Source of the DNA: an uncultured Clostridia bacterium
Lineage (GTDB): Bacteria > Bacillota > Clostridia > Christensenellales > Borkfalkiaceae
Length of the DNA stretch: 6,809 nt
Direction: 5' to 3'
Assembly (NCBI GenBank): GCA_944376035.1
Contig: CALWBJ010000226.1
Span: forward strand, 1-6,809
In this document: piece after piece, positions 1 through 5,584 of the stretch
How positions within the stretch are numbered: position 1 is the first letter of the stretch
Layout: each line of letters begins with the position of its first letter
Translations under genes and position numbers: made by a program
The notes under the pieces: model-generated
Databases searched by the model: none
Told to the model about the DNA's origin: nothing
What the model saw: only the letters and a program-made list of their open reading frames with translations

Positions 1-126
1 ATTATTGAGTAAATCAAGGATGGGGAGTACCGGTTCGCAGAAAAAGATAAATATAAAATTATTTTCAGTGCGATTGACGCTCGCGGCAACTGTACTCAAA
101 TAACTTACGAGACGGTGGTAGAATAA
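1..126 (+). CDS. 3' end of an upstream probable exported protein (Ig-like fold C-terminus), reading frame broken near the edge
   Basis: The frame ending in TAA at 124-126 encodes 37 residues after an in-frame TAA at 10-12. It contains 'DKYKIIFSAIDARGNCTQ', which matches the last strands of Ig-like or cadherin-like domains in exported Bacillota proteins (typically 'YkvtysAtDaaGN'). No start codon precedes this stretch, so it must be the tail of a longer gene. The frame one base over (from position 2) is open at the left edge and runs to a TAA at 101-103, but its Lys/Ser/Leu-rich translation does not look like this fold. One missing base around 11-18 would join the two frames into a continuous '...SKDGEYRF...' reading. 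I therefore infer a frameshift, from real mutation or a sequencing or assembly error. The stop lies 10 bases before the next start, which suggests cotranscription. The Ig-like assignment is by pattern only; the rest of the protein is outside the window. Confidence 0.55.
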
Positions 127-136
127 GGGGGATAAA

Positions 137-2098
137 ATGAAAAAGATTTTCGGTAAAATAATAGTATTTGCGCTAATATTGTGCGTGTGTTTTCAGACAG
201 GTTGTTCATGTTCCGATAAAAATGACTCCGGCAGCGGTAGTAATGAGATAATTCTTGATACCCAGCATGGCGGAAAGGCTGAGGAGACCGACAGTTATAT
301 GGTTGAAGACGGTCAGACCGCATATAGTATAATACTTTCTGCAGAGCCAACTGATCAGGAAGATAAAGCGGCGGGAGTTGTTCAAAGCCTTTTTTATGAG
401 GCTACAGGCAAAAACCTTGCAATAATCAAAGATACCAACGCGGTATTTTCCGAAGAAAGTAAGTATATATCGGTGGGAAACACTACGCTTGCGGCGGAAA
501 AAGGTATAGAGTACGAAAATTCTTCCGAAAGCGGATTTATGATTAAAACTGCGGGCAAATCGGTATTTTTGTTGGGCGGCCGTTACGGGATAATATATTC
601 TGCATATGAGTTGATGACATATTTATTCGGTTTCGAATACTTCGGGGAATATGACTATTATATCGATGAAAACGTTTCATCAGTTAAACTGTATGATTTT
701 GATATTCTGGAAATACCCGACATAGAATACAGGGAAAATTATGTTGCAGGAATGGTGAGATACGGATATGATCCGATGTTCGTTGACGCAATGCGAGTAA
801 CTGATTCCATAACTTTCGGTTTTTCGGGCTCACACAATTCGTTTGATTTTGTTCCTTATTATGCCGACGACCAGACTGCGATAAATGAACTTGGAAAATA
901 TTATACGGAAAATTATCGAGAATGGTTCAGTGACGAATGGTATGATTACGAGAACAGACCTGCACAGTTATGCTATACCAGGCATCCGGACGAATATATT
1001 GAACTGGCGTTTGAAAACGCTAAAAGTGAGATAATAAATAATCCGGAAAAGAACATACTTGTCTTTGTTCATCAGGATAATACGTATTGGTGTCATTGTA
1101 GCAGTTGTAAAGTTCTTGAAGAAAAATACGGATGCGTATCGGCAGGATATATAATTTTTCTCAATGAATTTGCCGATAAAGTCAACGAATGGGCAAAGTC
1201 AGAACTTAATAGGGATGTGAAAGTGATGGGGATGGCATATCATGCAAACGAAGCGGCTCCTACTAAGTATAACAGTCAGACGGGGTTATATGAACCCATA
1301 GACGAAGAGGTTGTTTTTTCCAAAAATCTGTATATACAGTATGCTCCTCATAATACCGATTATCAAGTGGCGTTTGACGCAGTCGGAAACGAGAAGGATA
1401 TACAGGCGCTGCAATCATGGAGCGCATTGTCTGATAAACTGTTTATGTGGACTTACAGTCAGGCAAATTATGCTGATTATTTCATGTTCTACGATAATTT
1501 TAATTCCATGCAGAGAAATTATCAGTTGATGACAAAATACCGCACAATGTGTATTCTTGAACAGGGACAGTGGGATAACGACAACTGCACTGCATTCAAT
1601 AATTTGAGAACGTATCTCGCATATAAACTCGCATGGAATTCACAGGTTGATTACCAGGGACTTATAGATAAATATTTTAACCATGTTTTCGGAGATGCTG
1701 CAAAGCCTATGCGCGAATTATTCGATTCGCTCAGAAGTTGGTATACTTATCTGCATGACGAAGAAATAATAGATAAAAGATTTTATCAGTATTGTTCTGA
1801 AGAAATTTATCCTCAGGGATATCTGGAATCATTGCTTGAAAAAATTGATGAAGCATACGATTCGATAGAACCGTTAAAATCAAAAGATACGGAAAATTAC
1901 AATAAATACAAGGATAAAATATGTTTGGAATCCCTGTTTTTAAGACATATAGAAATTGAAGTATATTCGTCAAGTTATACAGACGCTCAGTTGCTTTCAA
2001 TGAAAAAACAGTTTAAAAGCGACTGCGAAAGATTGAGGGTTAAGAAAATGGGAGACGGTGTTTCCATAGAAAATCTTTATAGCGCATGGGGAATCTGA
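137..2098 (+). CDS. DUF4838 domain-containing lipoprotein, glycoside-hydrolase-like
   Basis: This 653-residue protein starts at an ATG preceded by an AGGGGG ribosome binding site at 126-131. It has a basic N-terminus, a hydrophobic stretch (residues 8-19) and a probable lipidation site at Cys23 ('FQTGC'). Gln at -3 makes the lipobox imperfect. A low-complexity Ser/Gly/Asp linker follows, so the protein is probably tethered to the outer face of the membrane. Residues about 60-200 resemble the small N-terminal domain of GH20 hexosaminidases and GH67 glucuronidases ('YISVGNT', then 'GFMIKTAGKSVFLLGG', 'GIIYSAYELM'). Residues about 225-520 match DUF4838: 'HQDNTYWCHCSSC' at 312-324, with Cys319, Cys321 and Cys324 as a possible metal site, and 'YLAYKLAWN' at 493-501 followed by 'LIDKYFNHVFGDAA'. 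Residues 525-640 look helical. The family is linked to glycan utilisation, but its reaction is not established and I cannot assign catalytic residues. The length suits a protein with no added carbohydrate-binding modules. Confidence 0.85.
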   Translation: MKKIFGKIIVFALILCVCFQTGCSCSDKNDSGSGSNEIILDTQHGGKAEETDSYMVEDGQTAYSIILSAEPTDQEDKAAGVVQSLFYEATGKNLAIIKDTNAVFSEESKYISVGNTTLAAEKGIEYENSSESGFMIKTAGKSVFLLGGRYGIIYSAYELMTYLFGFEYFGEYDYYIDENVSSVKLYDFDILEIPDIEYRENYVAGMVRYGYDPMFVDAMRVTDSITFGFSGSHNSFDFVPYYADDQTAINELGKYYTENYREWFSDEWYDYENRPAQLCYTRHPDEYIELAFENAKSEIINNPEKNILVFVHQDNTYWCHCSSCKVLEEKYGCVSAGYIIFLNEFADKVNEWAKSELNRDVKVMGMAYHANEAAPTKYNSQTGLYEPIDEEVVFSKNLYIQYAPHNTDYQVAFDAVGNEKDIQALQSWSALSDKLFMWTYSQANYADYFMFYDNFNSMQRNYQLMTKYRTMCILEQGQWDNDNCTAFNNLRTYLAYKLAWNSQVDYQGLIDKYFNHVFGDAAKPMRELFDSLRSWYTYLHDEEIIDKRFYQYCSEEIYPQGYLESLLEKIDEAYDSIEPLKSKDTENYNKYKDKICLESLFLRHIEIEVYSSSYTDAQLLSMKKQFKSDCERLRVKKMGDGVSIENLYSAWGI

Positions 2099-2148
2099 CC
2101 TTTTGTATTTTTGTATAAAAGAGGCAATATTTAATATTTAGCAAGCTT

Positions 2149-2200
2149 AAATGGCCGGCCTTTCCGTTTTGCAAATTTTGCAAAACGGAAAGGAGCATTT
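2149..2200. repeat. Long inverted repeat with perfect 16-bp arms; possible hairpin terminator or operator
   Basis: The arms CCTTTCCGTTTTGCAA (2159-2174) and TTGCAAAACGGAAAGG (2178-2193) are exact reverse complements separated by three bases. Outside them, AAATG (2149-2153) can pair with CATTT (2196-2200) across a small internal loop, and the left flank contains the 8-bp palindrome GGCCGGCC (2153-2160). The position, 60 bases after the DUF4838 stop, suits a transcription terminator. However, neither strand has a U-run directly after the stem, so a classical intrinsic terminator is not supported. Its right end touches a TTGACA box, so a regulator-binding operator or an mRNA-stabilising 3' hairpin are alternatives. 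The repeat is seen directly; its role is inferred. Confidence 0.8.
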
Positions 2201-2226
2201 GACAGATTAACAAAAAAAATTAAAAA
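2199..2226 (+). promoter_or_regulatory. Possible sigma-A promoter immediately after the inverted repeat
   Basis: A perfect TTGACA -35 box at 2199-2204 is followed after 16 bases by TAAAAA at 2221-2226, which matches four of six positions of TATAAT. It would drive the BIG2 lipoprotein gene with a leader of roughly 130 bases. The -35 box overlaps the outer edge of the inverted repeat, so a factor bound there could affect it. The weak -10 box keeps confidence low. Confidence 0.25.
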
Positions 2227-2288
2227 ATTGCAAATTAAGTAAAGATTAAATGAATTAGATTACACGTTAAATTATTTATTTAAATTTG

Positions 2289-2317
2289 TTAATAATAGAA
2301 AAAATTTTATTTATAAA
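2289..2317 (+). promoter_or_regulatory. Possible sigma-A promoter proximal to the BIG2 lipoprotein gene
   Basis: TTAATA at 2289-2294 (four of six matches to TTGACA) and TATAAA at 2312-2317 (five of six matches to TATAAT) are separated by the ideal 17 bases. Transcription would begin near 2324, giving a leader of about 37 bases before the ATG at 2361. In sequence this AT-rich, such matches arise readily by chance. Confidence 0.3.
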
Positions 2318-2349
2318 AGGCAGTTAGTAAGCAAAATCTTACAATTTGC

Positions 2350-2357
2350 AGGGTGAG
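2350..2357 (+). promoter_or_regulatory. Ribosome binding site that fixes the BIG2 lipoprotein start
   Basis: The sequence AGGGTGAG lies three bases before the ATG at 2361, with its GGG core 7 bases upstream. A TTG at 2346 is also in frame and would add five residues, but it sits inside the leader with no ribosome binding site before it. It would also place 'MQGEK' ahead of a normal signal-peptide start. The ATG at 2361 is preferred. Two short, mutually exclusive stems can form just upstream: GTAAG 2327-2331 with CTTAC 2338-2342, or GCAAA 2331-2335 with TTTGC 2345-2349. Confidence 0.65.
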
Positions 2358-2360
2358 AAA

Positions 2361-5300
2361 ATGAGAAGAGTAAAATCAGGTAAAATCGTATTTATAATTA
2401 TACTTACAATTATTGCCGCAATATGTCTGGGAATAGGTTGTGGCGGTCAAACCGATCAGACTATTAAGACCTTAAAAATTAAAAATAAGGTAAATATTAT
2501 GAGTCTCGGCGATGTTTATACCTTTATGGCCGAAACTGAAGGCATAAACGGAGAGACTTTGTGGAGTTCAGATAATTCTGAAATTATAAGTATAACAAGA
2601 GAGGGAAAAGCGACCGCTTTAAAAGCAGGATCCGCTACAATTACTTTATCAGCGGAAGAGTTGACTGACAGCGTTACCGTTCGTGTTAGCGATGAAGACG
2701 TTCCCGTTCTTAATAAAAACAAGTCAGACGACGTAGTGCTTTATAAAGGTAACATGTTCAATCTGCAACCTTATGTTACTTTCAAAGGGGAGAGAGTAAC
2801 AGATTCTATAAATTATGAGTTTGTTTCAGATGATGAGACTGTCGCTACTGTATCCGAAGAGGGTAAAGTTGTTGCGGTAGATATAGGGGAATGTGAAATC
2901 AGCGTAAGTGCGGTGTACAGGTTCACGGCTTTATCCGCAATTTATAAAGTGCGTGTAGTGGACGGAAACTTTGTAGTCCTCAGCGCTAATGAAATTGCTC
3001 TTTCCATGCTGGATTATGAAGATAAAATAAGCACAGCAACTCTTGTTGCAACAGTTTATAAGGACAGTGAGGAAGTAAGCGATCCTGCGCTTATGTGGGA
3101 AAGCAGTGATAACGGCGTTGTAACGGTTAATGACGGTGTGCTTAGTGCAATTAGTGCAGGAGAGGCAGTTATTACGGTAAAATGCGAGAGTTTAACTAAT
3201 TCTTGTAAAGTTACGGTGGGTAAACCTGTTATTGATACCGGATTGATATTTGATTATGAAGCGTTGAATGAAGTAGTTCTTCCCGAATATGAAATTACCG
3301 ATTTTAATGCTTCAAACATTACTGAAATAATATATGGCGGAAAAGATGTTTATAAAAACAATATGATAGACAAAGATCTGTGCATAGGTTCGCCTGATCT
3401 TAAGGCGCTTACCGTTGTTACTCAAAAAGCAGAATATAAGGTTAATATAGTATTTTATAATAAAATAGTCAGAAATGTTTCAGATCTTGAAAACATTACG
3501 GCAAGTCTTGCTAAACTTGACGTTGATCCGAATAACAAGTCTGCCGGGAAATATTATGACGGATATGTCGTAATAGATGCCGACATTGAATATAACGGTT
3601 CTTTCCATCCTATTGCTCATGGCAGTGACTGTGCACCGGACGGATTTGAAGGTGTGTTTTATACTAATCCGCTTGTAAACGGATTCAGAGGTGAAATTGA
3701 CGGAAAAGGTCATACCATATCGGGACTTGTAATAGACGTTTCATATGGCGGATTTGTCGGCGCAATGAATGACGGTAGTTACATGCATGATTTAAATTTA
3801 GAAGACGTAACGGTAAAGTCAAAACTCTCCGGTGGTGTTACATCCATGATTTACGGAAACGCAAGGTTTGAAAATATTTTCATAAGCGGTAAACTTGATC
3901 TGACAGATATGACATTTATCAATTCGTATGAAGCGTCCGGATTGTTTTCAAATTCAATCGGAAATACTCAGTGTTCATTTAATAATTGCGTTGTATTTTT
4001 AACCGAACCTTTTGATCTCACTAATCCTTCGAAACAAAGGATTGCGGTATTCGGATACGGATATACCAATACTGATTATTCGTTTAGCGATAGTGTAATC
4101 ATAGGTACTGACAGATTATACGGATATTGTCCAGTTGAAGATGCGGCAAATGTAGAGAATGCGTTTGAAATAGGTACGGCTATTGAGGGAGTGACGCTTT
4201 ATGATACTTTTATGGATTATGAAATAGCGATGGCGTTGCAAGACGGATTTTCAAAAGATGAAATTTTAAGTTCGGATGCGACTTGTATTGAAAGTGGTAA
4301 GATTGTTCTTAAAAAAGCGGGTGAGGAGGATAAAGTTTTTATTTTGCCTGCATTAGGACATGATTTTGACGATGAAGGAAAATGCCGTCGTCCGGGTTGC
4401 AGTGTACAGGTAATGTCAAAGGTTGCCGAAGCAGATGTAAAAGACGGTTTCGATTTTAAAACGCTGAACAACGGGGTAGGGGTTGAGACAGTACAATTCG
4501 AAGGATATTCTGTTCCTAATAATAACGGAATTATCACTTTCGCCAATGAGGATGCATCGTTGATACCGAGAGAATATCTTGTAACATATAGTGACGGAAA
4601 TATAGCAGATGTTATGCTTACCGTTTATTCGGTGCTTATAAGCAATGAAAGCGAACTTCGTGCCGCGCACGAATATCAGACTGTTGTAACCGATAAATAT
4701 GGATCCAAAGTGGGCGGATATTTTAAATTAGACAACGATATTATAATGACCGATATATGGAAAAAAGACGATATGTTCGGATATGTTTCATCTTCATGGG
4801 TTTCCGGTGTATACGGGTTTATAGGCTTAATAGACGGAAACGGAAAGACAATAACCGGTCTTGAAATTAACGGTGCGGAAAATCTTGTTAACGGTAACGG
4901 ATTTATTTATGTACTTGCCGAAGGCGGAGAAATAAGAGATTTAACCTTTGCAGATGCAAAAATGAATATTTCCGGAGGATGCAACGGAGGATTTATAGCG
5001 GCGCATGCTCAGGGCGGCAAGATAGAGAATGTAAAAATAACCGTATCATATCCCGAAGGTTATACGGAAGGCGACCCGGTAAGTTACGCGAGAGCGGGAG
5101 GTGTACTACTCGGAGAGATAGGCAGAAACAGTGAGAACAGATTACTTACTATAACGAACGTAACTGTAATAGCCGCAGACGAAGCGACGGGGTCAAGACT
5201 TTATACTTCGCCGTTGGGATGTAAAAAAGATAGCGCCGGCGTAGTAGATAAAACTTTGATACAATTAAATAATGTGAAATTTGTAGGATTTGACACACTT

Positions 5301-5414
5301 ATGGTCTGGGAAGGCGGAGAAAGGATAACTACCGTTGACGGGCTTATGGAATATATAACCTGCAATGATGTGGTTAGTATGAGTTTGGAAGAATACGAGG
5401 CAAGTTTAATTTAA
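2361..5414 (+). CDS. Large modular surface lipoprotein: three BIG2-like Ig domains and two beta-helix-type modules
   Basis: Starting at the ATG at 2361, the product has 1017 residues. A basic start (MRRVKSGK) and a hydrophobic core (9-25) lead to Cys27 ('GIGC'), a probable lipidation site with Gly rather than Leu at -3. Three BIG2-like Ig domains follow at about 36-110, 116-200 and 205-287. Their signatures are 'LWSSDN' (67-72), 'GKATALKAGSATITLSA' (82-98), 'VATVSEEGKVVAV' (161-173) and 'MWESSDN' (245-251). Module A (about 293-640) has 'FRGEIDGKGHTISGLVI' (442-458) and Gly/Asn-rich strands suggesting a parallel beta-helix. A linker with His667, Cys675 and Cys680 ('GHDFDDEGKCRRPGC') precedes module B (690-1017), which has 'IGLIDGNGKTITGLEI' (821-836). 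No LPXTG motif or C-terminal membrane segment is seen, so lipid anchoring is the likely attachment. Such proteins usually act in adhesion or glycan contact; the ligand is unknown. The 36-residue peptide gene starts 42 bases downstream, so the two are probably cotranscribed. Confidence 0.85.
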   Translation: MRRVKSGKIVFIIILTIIAAICLGIGCGGQTDQTIKTLKIKNKVNIMSLGDVYTFMAETEGINGETLWSSDNSEIISITREGKATALKAGSATITLSAEELTDSVTVRVSDEDVPVLNKNKSDDVVLYKGNMFNLQPYVTFKGERVTDSINYEFVSDDETVATVSEEGKVVAVDIGECEISVSAVYRFTALSAIYKVRVVDGNFVVLSANEIALSMLDYEDKISTATLVATVYKDSEEVSDPALMWESSDNGVVTVNDGVLSAISAGEAVITVKCESLTNSCKVTVGKPVIDTGLIFDYEALNEVVLPEYEITDFNASNITEIIYGGKDVYKNNMIDKDLCIGSPDLKALTVVTQKAEYKVNIVFYNKIVRNVSDLENITASLAKLDVDPNNKSAGKYYDGYVVIDADIEYNGSFHPIAHGSDCAPDGFEGVFYTNPLVNGFRGEIDGKGHTISGLVIDVSYGGFVGAMNDGSYMHDLNLEDVTVKSKLSGGVTSMIYGNARFENIFISGKLDLTDMTFINSYEASGLFSNSIGNTQCSFNNCVVFLTEPFDLTNPSKQRIAVFGYGYTNTDYSFSDSVIIGTDRLYGYCPVEDAANVENAFEIGTAIEGVTLYDTFMDYEIAMALQDGFSKDEILSSDATCIESGKIVLKKAGEEDKVFILPALGHDFDDEGKCRRPGCSVQVMSKVAEADVKDGFDFKTLNNGVGVETVQFEGYSVPNNNGIITFANEDASLIPREYLVTYSDGNIADVMLTVYSVLISNESELRAAHEYQTVVTDKYGSKVGGYFKLDNDIIMTDIWKKDDMFGYVSSSWVSGVYGFIGLIDGNGKTITGLEINGAENLVNGNGFIYVLAEGGEIRDLTFADAKMNISGGCNGGFIAAHAQGGKIENVKITVSYPEGYTEGDPVSYARAGGVLLGEIGRNSENRLLTITNVTVIAADEATGSRLYTSPLGCKKDSAGVVDKTLIQLNNVKFVGFDTLMVWEGGERITTVDGLMEYITCNDVVSMSLEEYEASLI
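3237..3815 (+). repeat. Module A, first copy of the 'IDGxGxTIxGL' surface module (protein-level repeat)
   Basis: This covers residues about 293-485 of the large lipoprotein. In order it shows 'FDYEALN', an extended segment ending 'EYKVNIVFYNKIVRNVSDLEN', then 'YYDGYVVIDADIEYN', then 'FRGEIDGKGHTISGLVI' and 'GGFVGAMNDGSYMHDLNLED'. Module B has the same blocks in the same order, at low but clear identity. The similarity is visible in protein, not obviously in DNA, which implies an old duplication. Exact boundaries are estimates. Confidence 0.6.
4428..5036 (+). repeat. Module B, second copy of the surface module
   Basis: This covers residues about 690-892 of the large lipoprotein. Its blocks are 'EADVKDGFDFKTLN', 'VLISNESELRAAHEY', 'YFKLDNDIIMTDIW', 'IGLIDGNGKTITGLEI' and 'GGEIRDLTFADAKM'. 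It resembles module A, but is closer to the copy that begins near 6461 in the next large gene: the 14 bases GATGTAAAAGACGG are identical at 4434-4447 and 6467-6480. Confidence 0.65.
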
Positions 5415-5444
5415 ATTTGTAATTCAGCGCTTTTATGCGTTAAA

Positions 5445-5450
5445 AGGAGG
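5445..5450 (+). promoter_or_regulatory. Strong ribosome binding site for the 36-residue peptide gene
   Basis: AGGAGG, a perfect match to the anti-Shine-Dalgarno core, sits six bases before the ATG at 5457. It is at least as strong as the site for any large gene here and is the main reason to believe the short frame is translated. Confidence 0.75.
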
Positions 5451-5456
5451 AAAATT

Positions 5457-5567
5457 ATGAAAGTATATTTAAAACCTGTCATTACGTTTGCAATTACATT
5501 AACAGACATATTGGCGAATAGTCCGGGAACGGATTTTATTCTTGAAGATGAAGGTATCTGGGAGTAA
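5457..5567 (+). CDS. Small 36-residue peptide with an MKxYxKPxI start; function unknown
   Basis: The frame encodes 36 residues beginning MKVYLKPVITF and ending EDEGIWE, with TAA at 5565-5567. A perfect AGGAGG lies six bases upstream, and the next gene's ribosome binding site begins two bases after the stop. It therefore fits neatly into an operon, 42 bases after the large lipoprotein and 17 before the next gene. There is no signal peptide or cysteine. A central Thr-rich hydrophobic part (residues 8-19, 'VITFAITLTDIL') is followed by 'ANSPG' and an acidic, aromatic tail (E30, D31, E32, W35, E36). From memory, the pattern 'M-K-x-Y-x-K-P-x-I ... D-I/V-L/I-x-x-S' resembles short uncharacterised peptides common in gut Clostridia and Bacteroidota. 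Whether it is a leader peptide, a modified-peptide precursor or a regulatory small protein cannot be decided, and no modifying enzyme or dedicated exporter is visible in the window. Confidence 0.7.
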   Translation: MKVYLKPVITFAITLTDILANSPGTDFILEDEGIWE

Positions 5568-5584
5568 CGGGGAGGAAAAGAGTT

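Larger units (their letters stand above)
2099..2360 (+). other. AT-rich intergenic spacer with inverted repeat and promoter-like sequences
   Basis: This 262-base gap separates the DUF4838 gene from the BIG2 lipoprotein gene. It is far more AT-rich than the flanking coding sequence, with A and T runs throughout 2205-2320. No convincing reading frame is present on either strand. It holds a long perfect inverted repeat (2159-2193), two possible sigma-A promoters and a ribosome binding site at the right end. The octamer TGCAAATT occurs at 2170-2177 and 2229-2236, and its reverse complement AATTTGCA at 2343-2350. In sequence this AT-rich, such recurrence may be chance. The region probably ends one transcription unit and starts another. 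Confidence 0.6.

Noticed and set aside
2101..2120. TATAAA box directly after the DUF4838 gene
   Set aside because: No -35-like sequence lies at suitable spacing upstream, and any transcript would have to cross the inverted repeat before reaching a gene.
2159..2193. Classical rho-independent terminator
   Set aside because: The stem is excellent but no U-run follows on either strand, so I report it as an inverted repeat of uncertain role instead.
2346..2360. Alternative TTG start five codons upstream of the large lipoprotein ATG
   Set aside because: It has no ribosome binding site, while AGGGTGAG sits just before the ATG at 2361. The extra residues also do not improve the signal peptide.
4217..4670. 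Antisense open frames of about 84 and 109 codons opposite the large lipoprotein
   Set aside because: They lie wholly inside a well-supported coding region, have no ribosome binding sites and show no domain-like composition. They are mirror frames of the real gene.
5415..5456. Terminator or separate promoter between the large lipoprotein and the small peptide gene
   Set aside because: There is no stem longer than three or four bases. The best promoter-like pair (TTGTAA with TTAAAA) is weak, so read-through cotranscription is simpler.
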